Origin: Planctomycetaceae bacterium
GTDB lineage: Bacteria; Planctomycetota; Planctomycetia; Pirellulales; Pirellulaceae
Length of the DNA: 64,000 nucleotides
Direction of reading: 5' to 3'
NCBI GenBank assembly: GCA_002717145.1
Contig: PBCP01000058.1
Span: 34,696-98,695 of the forward strand
Shown here: positions 48,001 through 56,551 of the stretch, one piece after another
Position numbering within the stretch: the first letter of the stretch is position 1
Layout: every line of letters starts with the position of its first letter
Notes under the pieces: generated by a model
Told to the model about the DNA's origin: nothing
What the model saw: the letters and a program-made list of their open reading frames with translations, nothing else
Database searches by the model: none
Position numbers and translations under genes: made by a program

Positions 48001-50142
48001 GCTTCTTCAGGGAAGGTGGTAGGAAGGACGGCTACTCTGGATAACGCACTGGCATTAAACGCTGTTGATGTAGGCGCCGAAGCCGCGGCACCGGAAGCAG
48101 GGGAAGGAGAACCTGTAGCATCTGCACCCCCTGAATCCGGCGGTACTGAGGGCGAACAAGCATCGCTGGAACGAGCTTCAACCGGTGGTGCGACAGAGGC
48201 CGCCGAGCAACTGGCAGAGGCGGGCGGAGCCGATGAGGTGATGGCCGAAGATATACAAAGGGCGACAGTAACCACTAATGCCAGTGATGCAGAAGCTGGA
48301 ATGACGGCAGCGGGAGGAGGCACTGCGACACCTGAACGCAGTAGCCGTGGTGCACCACTAAGTGCACTGGCTGATGTCCCGGAAGCAATGGTGGAAGGAG
48401 TAGCCACTTCAGGAGGTGCAGCGGAAGGTAGCGAATTGGTTGCCCAATCTGATTCGGCTGCAGATTCTCCTGGTGGAATGCGAGCTCAAACAGATACGGC
48501 GGAATCCGGTGGGCCATCTGGAGATACGACCGTCGAAGGGCAGGCAGAGGTGTCGGGATCCAATATCGGTACGCGAAATGAGAAATCGTCTGCTGCCGAA
48601 GGAAATGCTAATCAGGTCGCTGACTCAGGTGGAAGCAATGTATCTCGTTCTCAGCGAGGCGGACCGTCACTGGGAGACCTGGGGGAAGTGGCTGTGGATG
48701 TTCCGGATTCAGGAAGTTCCTCACCGGGAGATATGGAAAACAGTGAGTTGGCAGGAGGGTATACAGAAGGGCCGGTCGCTCAGCCGTTTGCAGAACCAGT
48801 ACCAGTGAACGCTCCGGCCGAGGAAGGACTGGGAGGACTTGGTGAACAACTGGCAGCCGATGCCGGCATTACAGATCGTCGCGCCAGTGAGGACAGTGCC
48901 ACCATCCAGCTGAGACCTTCCAGGTTTCAACGTGATGGTATGGCGTCGCTTCCAGCGTTGAATACTCATGCAACAATTGCCAAAGAAGGCTTTGAAGGAC
49001 GACGTAATCGTGATGGCGGTAACGGTGCAGCCGGACCTGAAACGGAAGAGGCTATTGAAAAAGGACTTGCGTTTTTGGCGAGGTTTCAACGTCGTGATGG
49101 CAGTTGGTCATTACAACAGTTTGCCGCGTTTGATGGTGTAAGCGTCATTGACAGTGATACCGCGGCGACCGGATTGTGCCTGCTGGCATTTCAAGGCGCT
49201 GGGTACAACCATCAACAATATCAATACAAGGATTTGTTACAACGATCGGTGAGCTTCATGTTGGCTAATCAACAGACTAATGGAGACTATTACATCGCTC
49301 AGGGTACGCCAAGTAATCAAGTGGCAAGGCTTTACGGACATGCGATCGCTACGCTGGCCATGTGTGAAGCCTATGGAATGACACAGGATCCCCGAATCAA
49401 AGATTCTGTTCAGCAGGCTCTTAATTTCATCGTTGAATCTCAGCATCTCGAAAGAGGTGGGTGGCGTTATACCCCAGGACGTGAAGCGGATCTGTCGGTA
49501 ACGGGTTGGATGCTAATGGCGGTTGAAAGTGGAAAACGAGCTGGCTTGGAAATACCAGACGAGACCTACGAGGGAATAAAGAACTTTCTCGATGCGTCTC
49601 AGAATTCGAAAAAGCCATTTATGTACTCCTACAATCCCTATGCGCCCCCCAATGCCCGTCAGGGACAGGGGAGAATACCGTCTAAAACGATGACTAGTGT
49701 GGGGTTACTGATGAGATTGTATACCGGCCTGGATAAGAATAGTGAATTCGCCGAAAATGGTGCAATCTACCTAGGCGAAAACCTTCCATCGATTCGACGG
49801 ACGAAGGACGCCTCTCTGCGGGATACATACTATTGGTATTACGCTACTCAGTTTATGTACCACATGGGCGGTGACCATTGGAAACGGTGGAATGATCGAT
49901 TACACCCTCTTCTTGTGAACGGGCAGGAACAGGAAGGAGATCTGGCAGGTAGCTGGGATCCTAGACGCCCTGTACCAGATCGCTGGGGACCTCACGCTGG
50001 TCGTCTTTATGTCACAACTATGAATCTTCTTAGTCTGGAAGTGCATTATCGCCACTTGCCACTTTATGATTCGAAGCAAGAAAACTTAGAGGTAAATGGA
50101 GAGAAAGCAGTGGGAGAAGAGTTAAACGGAGAATCTCCCTAG
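45094..50142 (+). CDS. Giant TonB-like candidate: three spans, long disordered linker, alpha/alpha toroid
   Basis: A 1682-residue protein. Three membrane spans lie at about 41-60, 72-92 and 103-121; the third contains S105, C109 and H113 and is followed by LVKKKPKKRLEYHPSHQQQ and a Pro/Glu/Gln-rich stretch very like TonB after its anchor. Residues about 150-1290 are low complexity, rich in Gln, Asn, Ala, Ser and Glu. Residues about 1305-1640 form a prenyltransferase/squalene-cyclase-like toroid with the QW-type repeats RRDGSW and GGWRYTPG. The cyclase acid motif is reduced to DSDTA, so enzyme activity is doubtful. The start is TTG at 45094, the only option before the first span. It directly follows exbD. 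Confidence 0.82.
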   Translation: MNEPSQFADIREEERANVRNKIVRRYVPRTRVVFDEQQWPVNIALVVLGGFLVGGIFAYQPFDPEAVWYASPWVSLAIVLLMICTTILTFRYIDNRKFKRTMQFSVIVCAIVHLMMLVYALEAEVFSKGWQGDIAHKQLVKKKPKKRLEYHPSHQQQNVDKPDFLKPVETEVPDPQPLEVDRKQEAEATEDIQQPKVEQAEPQPMPEVVEKRSESSNTAARQADSTSKLSRNSVELPKLNNLATDVVQPTKNTKATQPRVTETPSRSVARSQSADNLQKMTVPVEADIPVKADANNTQRAESQTAQATNDGQQKTAERQETKLADLPKTEVTPVQNQTAQTQARETPLETPKNTLAQQQQTATPNRNPENAQPTPTPVQVTDSQTVKRESPSRQQQDVAKVPTPAINPRTQRVPKDVPAVKPVESPKTAVADSATPVEPRTNAVAEQANTENPQISPSKAPSENANPVVSTESVNRQNSTQPNPQPSSDSSRPNRRSSEIAAITPPSQPVENAKSGQPNKPAPTLTASSVQTPQKQQAPTRTTNQSNAQNAADASVKVAAQTTNRAVASREQSNPNAQSAQNSSVNRQQIASASIVNPTTTATNLQRPTQLAQPSPNPNAAKGNVARANTNQSTNRLQQLKSVENNAAEAPSGSNLTQRRESQQASQSDANNQNDAPQRSSTVAANMASPTNADNPANASSLAANDSPSLEQSQRATSRANDGQSGAATGQNLAELSAAAETQNQVADSAATRAESTRNQDANSDNSSQASQVQRNRTQADIASAIRTPNTNADARALASNQPSQETLEASASASSSAAREAATGDVSAMAGVASADTGQPNIKSENSFSRAAGGGSKQLSNESDNSEIARNVSGRNLEALATDTKAETASSVEGAGGAPAASALASNDAAAAKAESGELASLAGDRSENESEDETEDTLGQISQSEIARSEDSRSGPEGASTQLDEDMASSGKVVGRTATLDNALALNAVDVGAEAAAPEAGEGEPVASAPPESGGTEGEQASLERASTGGATEAAEQLAEAGGADEVMAEDIQRATVTTNASDAEAGMTAAGGGTATPERSSRGAPLSALADVPEAMVEGVATSGGAAEGSELVAQSDSAADSPGGMRAQTDTAESGGPSGDTTVEGQAEVSGSNIGTRNEKSSAAEGNANQVADSGGSNVSRSQRGGPSLGDLGEVAVDVPDSGSSSPGDMENSELAGGYTEGPVAQPFAEPVPVNAPAEEGLGGLGEQLAADAGITDRRASEDSATIQLRPSRFQRDGMASLPALNTHATIAKEGFEGRRNRDGGNGAAGPETEEAIEKGLAFLARFQRRDGSWSLQQFAAFDGVSVIDSDTAATGLCLLAFQGAGYNHQQYQYKDLLQRSVSFMLANQQTNGDYYIAQGTPSNQVARLYGHAIATLAMCEAYGMTQDPRIKDSVQQALNFIVESQHLERGGWRYTPGREADLSVTGWMLMAVESGKRAGLEIPDETYEGIKNFLDASQNSKKPFMYSYNPYAPPNARQGQGRIPSKTMTSVGLLMRLYTGLDKNSEFAENGAIYLGENLPSIRRTKDASLRDTYYWYYATQFMYHMGGDHWKRWNDRLHPLLVNGQEQEGDLAGSWDPRRPVPDRWGPHAGRLYVTTMNLLSLEVHYRHLPLYDSKQENLEVNGEKAVGEELNGESP

Positions 50143-50191
50143 GCACAGTCGCAGGGCTCGGCCTAGGAAACTTAAATAGCCAAAACATGAA

Positions 50192-50229
50192 AAAGGCCCG
50201 GTTGGATGCGGGAATCCAATCGGGCCTTT
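50192..50229. terminator. Bidirectional terminator-like hairpin after cluster B
   Basis: AAAGGCCCGGTTGGAT (50192-50207) pairs with ATCCAATCGGGCCTTT (50214-50229), with one G-T pair and a 6-base loop. The T-run is short on the plus strand, but the minus strand reads TTTTT after the stem, so it could end both cluster B and the small convergent gene. Confidence 0.75.
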
Positions 50230-50534
50230 ACAATTGTAACCGTAGAAAACTGGATCACTTGCCCCCACTTGGGACTCTTTTTCAGCTACCATACTCCGAT
50301 AGCATTTCCTAAGATCCACGGCACATCGCCAACAATCTTCCACCAGGTTAGCTGGTGTTGATACAGTCAGGGAAGCTCGGCATGTCTCGCTGACAGATCA
50401 TCGTGTTTTACGATAATAGTAATAAGCAAGTAGTGTGCCAAAACTGTATTTAGACTCAATGAAAAAATAAAAATGCTCTAATTCGCTGAGTATAGAGACA
50501 TTTTTTAATTCCGAATAAATTGGCAATGTCTTGA

Positions 50535-50585
50535 ATTGTAATTTTTACATTAGGTTTAGAGGCTTCAAAATGTAAAAGTTACAAT
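50535..50585. repeat. AT-rich 16-bp inverted repeat next to a small minus-strand gene
   Basis: ATTGTAATTTTTACAT (50535-50550) faces ATGTAAAAGTTACAAT (50570-50585), with one G-T position and a 19-base loop, 15 bases beyond the stop of the gene at 50601. No gene is supported in the rest of 50230-50600. Confidence 0.5.
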
Positions 50586-50600
50586 GCCGCTCGATCGACA

Positions 50601-51050
50601 CTAGTTATGATTTGGCGAGCCTGCTGATAGTAGGCTATAGGCCATGGCTCCGAAGACGGCCTCGTTTTCGTCGAATTCTCGATCTTCAGCTTCTGCTACA
50701 AAGAGGTAGCTATAACCGTCTTTTTCGATTGCTGTCGCGGTTATACAGAGGATGAAATCCATAAAGTTAAAGTACATTCGACTTCCGATGAGTTCGAAAT
50801 CGCCTGCCATTTGTCGATAAGATTCAGATTCTTCGTGATCTTCATATTCCATGTGCATCGCCCGGATTGTTTCTTCCACTCGCTCTTCCAGATTTTCAGA
50901 GCCAGCAAAAATGAACACACTCCATTGCGTGGAACTTTCGTTTTCCAATGAGACACTTCTACACTGCTCAGTTTCAAGTTGGGTTTCGCTTACTTTCCAG
51001 TTATCTGGGTAAATAAATCGAATTCCGGTCTGGTCAAACACATTGGGCAT
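50601..51050 (-). CDS. Hypothetical 149-residue soluble protein
   Basis: I do not recognise this protein with certainty. It has no signal peptide or membrane span, and many acidic residues. The start (FDQTGIRFIYPDNWKVSE) and the strand-rich middle resemble the PsbP/DUF1795-like fold that often reads GFSFxxPxxW near the N-terminus; that likeness is weak. It is a single gene, divergent from the TPR lipoprotein at 51199. Confidence 0.65.
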   Translation of the reverse strand: MPNVFDQTGIRFIYPDNWKVSETQLETEQCRSVSLENESSTQWSVFIFAGSENLEERVEETIRAMHMEYEDHEESESYRQMAGDFELIGSRMYFNFMDFILCITATAIEKDGYSYLFVAEAEDREFDENEAVFGAMAYSLLSAGSPNHN

Positions 51051-51198
51051 AACTCAAGGCTCATTTGAGATTGAAGGTAAGTCTATATTGTTCGCATCAA
51101 CAGATTTTGATACTTATAGTTTCCGATTCGAGCTGTTCAGGCTTTCCATCATTCTTACCTAAAAACAGAATCTGACAATTGGCGATTCACTAAATCCG

Positions 51199-52098
51199 AT
51201 GAATACCACTTCGAGCAATTTGACTCTATCGATGCTACTTAGTCTGTTAGTGCTTGGCTTGCTTTCAGGTTGTCAATGGCTGCATCTACAAAACTCTATG
51301 GGAGATTGGGGCAAGTCTCGTTCGTATATTTATGCTGGTGATTCTGCTATGAAAAACGGGCAGTATGTGACGGCGATTGAACAATTTGAAGAAGCTGCAA
51401 AACTCGCACCTGATGATCCAGTGGTTTATGAGCGATTGTCAGAAGGTAACTGGGAGTTAGGGAATCAAACACGAGCTATCAACCAAATGGCTCGGGCGGT
51501 CCAGGCTTCGGATTATGACCCACAGCTTCTCTACAAGCTTGCCGATTTGAATTTCAAGCATGGCGATTTGCAACGAGCACTCGAAGCAGTAAATCGGTCC
51601 ATTCAAAGTGAACCTCAGTTGGTTGACGCTCGCATTCTTCGTGCTAATGTCTTACGAGAGCAGGGAGCCCCAGCCAAAGCGCTTGATGATTTACATTTTG
51701 TCTTAGGCGTTTTGGATGAAGATGACATCGGACAACAGGTTGAGATGCAGTTGGAAGTGGCGCAAATTTATATACAGCAACATCGATTCCAAAATGCTCT
51801 GAGTGTTGTGACAACTATTCCGATCACGAAAATTGAGGATCAGTTGGTGATTCAAGCGTACCAGACTCACTCTCAAACTTTACAGCAATTGGGGCGTCTT
51901 GAAGATGCACAGGAAAAACTTGAGCTGGCATTGAAACTCGATGGTGATCATATCGAGACCTATTATCGATTGGCTGAAATTCATACGCTAGCAAATAATA
52001 TGGCGGGGGCATCGCTTGCTTTACAACAGACCCTCGCCCTTTCGCCCCACCATCAGGGAGCATTGCAATTGCGTCAACGAATCTCTGTGCCACAGTAA
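51199..52098 (+). CDS. TPR lipoprotein
   Basis: A 299-residue lipoprotein. The lipobox LLSGC at about residues 21-25 follows a hydrophobic signal. TPRs start near residue 50 (AMKNGQYVTAIEQFEEAAKL) and continue to the end (AEIHTLANNMAGASLALQQT). TPR lipoproteins of this size serve as assembly factors for pili, polysaccharide export or outer-membrane complexes; none can be chosen here. No clear ribosome site precedes the ATG. The CNNM genes follow on the same strand after 88 bases. Confidence 0.85.
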   Translation: MNTTSSNLTLSMLLSLLVLGLLSGCQWLHLQNSMGDWGKSRSYIYAGDSAMKNGQYVTAIEQFEEAAKLAPDDPVVYERLSEGNWELGNQTRAINQMARAVQASDYDPQLLYKLADLNFKHGDLQRALEAVNRSIQSEPQLVDARILRANVLREQGAPAKALDDLHFVLGVLDEDDIGQQVEMQLEVAQIYIQQHRFQNALSVVTTIPITKIEDQLVIQAYQTHSQTLQQLGRLEDAQEKLELALKLDGDHIETYYRLAEIHTLANNMAGASLALQQTLALSPHHQGALQLRQRISVPQ

Positions 52099-52186
52099 GA
52101 TTTGTGAGTTGGATCAGAGCATTTTGGTATACTAACTCTCAGATGGTATTCTTGCCTGTTTTGAGAACGAGGATCGTCGACCGACT

Positions 52187-53443
52187 GTGTGGGCTGAAGT
52201 CATGCCATGGTTGATCACCATGGTTATTCTTATTGTGCTTTCCGGATTATTCTCGGCTAGCGAAGCTGCTTATTTCTATTTGCAGCGTCAGGATCTTCGT
52301 TTTTTGGCTGCCGGTAATGCTGCTCAACGCGTCGCAGCCAGGTTGATGGAGCAACCAGATCGGTTGTTGTCGGCGGTCTTGTTTTGGAATCTCGTAATTA
52401 ACATGATTTACTTCACCATATCGGCAAGGGTCGGAATGCAGTTAGAAGAACATGAAGATGGCTCAGGTTGGGGAGTGCCATTTGCTATCGGCAGTGTTTT
52501 ATTGGTGATTTTTTGTTCTGAGATGTTTCCCAAGAGCTTCGCGGTGATGCGAAGCCGAAGTTATGCAGGCTTGGTCGCAATTCCCTTGGCATTGGCAGTA
52601 CGATGTGTTGATCCGCTACTACCCGTTTTGAGATTTACCAATCTAGTATTGAAACGGTTGTTTTTTCCCAGCATGAATCCGGAACCCGACCTGGAGATTT
52701 CTGATCTTGAACGAGCTGTGGAGTTATCGACTCAGGATGCAGAGTTGGATGAACATGAGTATAAGATGCTTCGAAATATTGTGAATTTGTCACAATTGCG
52801 TGCTGATGAATGGATGCGACCACGACGGCAGTTTGTTACGTTTCAGGCACCAGTGACGATGAACGACTTGAAGGAAAAGTTTCCTCCTAGCGGTTTTGTA
52901 CTGGTAACCAAGAGAGACTCGGAAGAAATCCAATACTCTATTGACGCCGATGACCTGCTTGGTAGTCAGCCAGGGCAGTCGCAAATGGGAAAACGTCTTG
53001 TTGCTGTTCCCTGGTGTGCTAGTGTGGCCGATGTCTATGAAAAACTACGAACCGCGGATCGTCAGGTTGCTAATGTCGTCAATGAGCTTGGGGAAACGAT
53101 TGGCGTGATCACGATTGATGATATCGCAGATGCTGTCTTCGTCGAAACTCCCAGCCGTACCCGGCGTATTATCGATGAGCAGCCCATTCGTAAAGTGGAA
53201 GAAAGTGTATGGCAGGTTATGGGGTTGGCAACGATTAAGCGTCTCGAAAAGCAGCTCGCTGTCGAGTTGCCTGAAACCAGAAATGTCACGATGCAGGGAG
53301 TCCTTCAGGAAGTATTACAGGCTTTGCCAACTCAGGGTGACCGATGCAGTTGGGGGCCCTTGCAGCTTGTGGTTCTGGAAGCCGCTGAACGAGGTCGTTG
53401 TCGAGTGGAGGTGAAGATTAACAGACAGGAAGATTCCGTATGA
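52187..53443 (+). CDS. CNNM (DUF21) / CBS / CorC-HlyC transporter-type membrane protein, first of a pair
   Basis: A 418-residue protein. The DUF21 membrane domain (LSGLFSASEAAYFYLQRQDL, then FWNLVINMIYFTISARVG) fills about residues 1-190, followed by CBS-like repeats (VFVETPSRTRRIID preceded by NELGETIGVITIDDIADAV) and a CorC/HlyC-type C-terminal domain. Relatives move or regulate divalent cations, mainly Mg2+. GAGGA at 52169-52173 favours GTG 52187 over ATG 52202. The stop overlaps the next start by 4 bases. Confidence 0.9.
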   Translation: MWAEVMPWLITMVILIVLSGLFSASEAAYFYLQRQDLRFLAAGNAAQRVAARLMEQPDRLLSAVLFWNLVINMIYFTISARVGMQLEEHEDGSGWGVPFAIGSVLLVIFCSEMFPKSFAVMRSRSYAGLVAIPLALAVRCVDPLLPVLRFTNLVLKRLFFPSMNPEPDLEISDLERAVELSTQDAELDEHEYKMLRNIVNLSQLRADEWMRPRRQFVTFQAPVTMNDLKEKFPPSGFVLVTKRDSEEIQYSIDADDLLGSQPGQSQMGKRLVAVPWCASVADVYEKLRTADRQVANVVNELGETIGVITIDDIADAVFVETPSRTRRIIDEQPIRKVEESVWQVMGLATIKRLEKQLAVELPETRNVTMQGVLQEVLQALPTQGDRCSWGPLQLVVLEAAERGRCRVEVKINRQEDSV

Positions 53444-54393
53444 TCGGAGCCATTACGATCCTGTTATTGTTAGGCTTGTTGCTGAGCGCATTCTTTAGTG
53501 GCAGCGAGACAGGCTTCTATAGAGTCACTCGAGTCCGATTAGTGCTGGACGGTCGCGATGGAGACTTTGTTTCACGTCGTTTACTCTGGTTGACCAATAA
53601 TCCATCCGTCTTTGTGGCTACCACACTGGTGGGCAATAATCTCGCCAACTACCTAACCTCTTTCGCCATTGTGTTGGCAAGTCAGGCAATGTACCCGAAT
53701 CAGAATGCGGAACTTTTGTTTTCAATTCTTCTTACACCGTTTGTATTTGTGTTTGGAGAATTGCTTCCTAAGAGTACGTTTAATGATTCTCCCAATAGAC
53801 TCATCCGAACAATCGGTCCACTCTTTCTGTTCTTTGTAGTTCTATTTGCGCCAATTGCTTTCGTTCTTTGGTGCTTTGCAAAACTACTTCAGGCTGCCGT
53901 GGGAGACACACCATTACGAGTCCAGTTAACGATGGCTCGGCAGTCTTTGCAACGAGTGTTTCAACAGGGGGAAATGGCCGGACTATTGACCAATGGTCAG
54001 CGAGCTCTCACACGTCGGCTTTTTGCCTGTAGTAATGCAACAGTGAATTCCCTGATGAAACGCTTGCCTCAGGTGAATATGGTGAACATTGAAAGCAGTG
54101 CCGAAGAAATCGAACGAGCAGCAAGACTATCACATACCACGACACTTGTAGTGTACGAGGGACATCGTAAAAATGCCGTCGGTTATATTTCGGTAATTGA
54201 GATGCGATTACGAGATCAGGCAAAAGTCGAACAGTATTGCGCATTGCCGACTTTTCCGACCCATTGTCAATTGACAGAAGCACTCGCACAAATGAGAGAG
54301 AACAGAATTCCGGTGGCCGGTGTAACGAATTCACGTCAACAAGTAATCGGAATTATTTATCATGATGACCTAGTGCAGGCCATTATGACCTAA
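53440..54393 (+). CDS. CNNM (DUF21) / CBS membrane protein, second of a pair
   Basis: A 317-residue paralogue. The DUF21 domain begins LLLSAFFSGSETGFYRVTRV and has VGNNLANYLTSFAIVLAS and FGELLPKSTFNDSPN. A single CBS-like pair follows at about 200-315 (TTLVVYEGHRKNAVGYISVI, RIPVAGVTNSRQQVIGIIYH). Unlike its neighbour it lacks the CorC/HlyC end domain. Translational coupling (ATGA) suggests the two form a heterodimer. Its stop TAA overlaps the stop of the convergent permease gene. Confidence 0.9.
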   Translation: MIGAITILLLLGLLLSAFFSGSETGFYRVTRVRLVLDGRDGDFVSRRLLWLTNNPSVFVATTLVGNNLANYLTSFAIVLASQAMYPNQNAELLFSILLTPFVFVFGELLPKSTFNDSPNRLIRTIGPLFLFFVVLFAPIAFVLWCFAKLLQAAVGDTPLRVQLTMARQSLQRVFQQGEMAGLLTNGQRALTRRLFACSNATVNSLMKRLPQVNMVNIESSAEEIERAARLSHTTTLVVYEGHRKNAVGYISVIEMRLRDQAKVEQYCALPTFPTHCQLTEALAQMRENRIPVAGVTNSRQQVIGIIYHDDLVQAIMT

Positions 54394-56240
54394 TCATCAG
54401 TGCTTTGAGTACGTCCCATGGCAACGTCAAATTCGCCAATGGCAGGCATCATCATCGCTAAGGTGGTAAATCCGTAAATTACCGAAATTACCATCACGCT
54501 TGTCAGATGATGCTCGATAAAGAAACTGGTAATCGCGTGGAACGTGGCAAATGGTAATAGCAAGGTCGACCAAAAGATAGCGGAAGATGGATTTCTAAAT
54601 CCAAGCGCGACATATAATCCGACACTGCCACCCAGAATAAATGCCAAAAATGGAGCAAGCTGTTGCTCGAATGAACCACTGAACGAAATCATCACCATAA
54701 TGCAGGTGATGACACCTAAAAATAGGAAGAAGACGCTGCCCATACTGACACTGATGGCCGATTTGCTACTGGAATAATTGAGCCCACAATGTATACCTAG
54801 CATCGTGACAAAAAATGTAAGGACACTCAGGCCTACAAGTAGAAAGAGGAAACTCTCAAATTCAATACCGCCACGAATCAGCAGATAAACGGATATTAGC
54901 AGAGGGACTACAATCATTTCTTTCGTAACGTAGAAAACTCCCCAGAGCTTTCCAAAGACGAATTCTGCAGGCGAAATATCTGAGACCAATAATAGATCTA
55001 GTGCCTGTCCGTCCCGTTCGTTTGTAATTGAGTTGACGGCCAGGGCGTTAATAATAACTAGACTGACGAGAAACAGTGGAGCCAAAGATGTCGCTGCGGC
55101 AGGAAAGATTGAACTGAGACCGGCTCGCGGGACATTATTCGACAGATCCGAAAGTGATTGATTCAAACCGAGCAGGGCTAGAATCACCATAAGGCCGTAA
55201 GCCACGCGAACGATGACAATCTTTCGGCCATATGCCCATGTGCAGATCTCACGCCAGAGTACAGGATTGTCCCACACTCGTCGCGATTCTGTTTCTCCAT
55301 CGGCATGAGCACCAGCACGACGCATCGCATCCACGTGAGATTCACGAGCCTGTTCTGCAATCTTCTTGATCTCGTCTTCTGATAACTGCTTGTCTAAAAT
55401 CGAGGCGACGTCGTCTTCCTGTTCTTGTTGTCGCCGGATTTCCCTTGAAGGATTCCAGACTCGCACTTTGGCGATCGCAATGGCGTTCAAAATGAATGTC
55501 ATAATCACTGCAAAAATGGTAAAGCAAATAGCCGGATCCGAAAGCGTCCAGGTACCATGCTCACCAATCGTGGGAATGATAGCGGCTGAAATTCCACGCA
55601 CCGGACTAGCCCAATTGGCGAGCAGCTCCAAAACAGAATTCGATGCCCCTAGTGCATAAAGTCCTTCCCATAGTCCTAGCCATAATACGATCGTTAGTGT
55701 TGTAATCGATAAGGTTTGAAAAGTTTTCTCTCGCCACAGGGCATAAGTACTTCCAAGTGAGCCTGCGACCATGGTCGCAGCATAAGTGATTATCACGACC
55801 CGCGCGACCTGGTGACCTGACACTCCACCGAAAAGCTGAACTGTCATGAGCACGGGAATGGAAGCAAAGATTAATAGCAAAGGTGAAAGGAGGGCAGACA
55901 GTAGCTTGCCAAGAACTAACTCCTGATTAGTTAATCTTGTGAGAAGCAACAAAATAATGGTTCGCTTGTCTTTTTCCTGACTAATGGCACTCGCTGCTCC
56001 AAAGGCGGCTAGAAAGATTAATAGAGCCAGTTGAAGGGGGGCCAGAATTTGGAAAAAAGTCGAACCAAATCGGGCTAAGTCTCCAAGATTTTGAACAACC
56101 TGCGTTCCTGCCAAGATCATCCAGGACGTACTCATTAGAATGAGCAAGGCTGTGACATACACAGCACGGTATATGTAGTGCCGCGGGCGTCTTGGTAATG
56201 CAAGTGCTTCTCGATTAAAAACCGGACCAATCAAACGCAA
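54390..56240 (-). CDS. Double ABC-2 type transporter permease
   Basis: A 616-residue protein with two six-span-like halves. Each contains the ABC-2 permease hallmark: SQEKDKRTIILLLLTRLTNQ with LGKLL near residue 95, and TNERDGQALDLLLVSDISPA with FGKLW near residue 410. They are separated by a charged cytoplasmic linker (about 270-330). This points to an internally duplicated permease. No ATP-binding subunit is adjacent in the window, so its partner must be elsewhere. Relatives export drugs, lipids or polymers; the substrate is unknown. Confidence 0.87.
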   Translation of the reverse strand: MRLIGPVFNREALALPRRPRHYIYRAVYVTALLILMSTSWMILAGTQVVQNLGDLARFGSTFFQILAPLQLALLIFLAAFGAASAISQEKDKRTIILLLLTRLTNQELVLGKLLSALLSPLLLIFASIPVLMTVQLFGGVSGHQVARVVIITYAATMVAGSLGSTYALWREKTFQTLSITTLTIVLWLGLWEGLYALGASNSVLELLANWASPVRGISAAIIPTIGEHGTWTLSDPAICFTIFAVIMTFILNAIAIAKVRVWNPSREIRRQQEQEDDVASILDKQLSEDEIKKIAEQARESHVDAMRRAGAHADGETESRRVWDNPVLWREICTWAYGRKIVIVRVAYGLMVILALLGLNQSLSDLSNNVPRAGLSSIFPAAATSLAPLFLVSLVIINALAVNSITNERDGQALDLLLVSDISPAEFVFGKLWGVFYVTKEMIVVPLLISVYLLIRGGIEFESFLFLLVGLSVLTFFVTMLGIHCGLNYSSSKSAISVSMGSVFFLFLGVITCIMVMISFSGSFEQQLAPFLAFILGGSVGLYVALGFRNPSSAIFWSTLLLPFATFHAITSFFIEHHLTSVMVISVIYGFTTLAMMMPAIGEFDVAMGRTQSTDD

Positions 56241-56551
56241 TCATCCTTTTCTTTGTTTTATCTATACACTTCTATTGTTCGGACGATTCCGGCACTTCCA
56301 AGTCGATCGTCTCTCTCAAATTAAACGGATTTGTTCAAAAAAGGCATTCTTTTGAAGGGGAAGAGTAAATTGAGGTGCATTGAGGTAAATCCCAGTCAGA
56401 ATTAAACTAATACGATAGTCAAAACCGGAAAGTCGCCGAATGACATAATTAGTGCATATAAAGAAGCACATTTGTATCACCTGACGTACATATTTGGTCT
56501 GGTTTAGCTCAACAAATTTGATTGGTTGGACCTAAAGGAGCAACGAATACG
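56241..56551. other. Spacer upstream of the second DUF1549/DUF1501 pair
   Basis: No gene is supported. ATTGAGGT occurs twice at a 10-base interval (56369-56376 and 56379-56386), a layout used by some activators, but it could be chance. A good ribosome site, AAAGGAG, lies at 56534-56540. Confidence 0.35.

Noticed and set aside
47916-48407. Ala/Ser/Pro-rich minus-strand frame within the giant cluster B gene
   Set aside because: It arises from the low-complexity codons on the plus strand; composition is that of a shadow and no signal or motif is present.
49050-49960. A functional squalene-hopene cyclase domain at the end of the cluster B giant
   Set aside because: The toroid has QW-like repeats but the DxDD acid motif is reduced to DSDTA, and the chain is about half the length of a cyclase; it is called only a toroid-type domain.
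50122-50343. Small minus-strand frame across the hairpin after cluster B
   Set aside because: It runs through the terminator-like stem and has no start signal.
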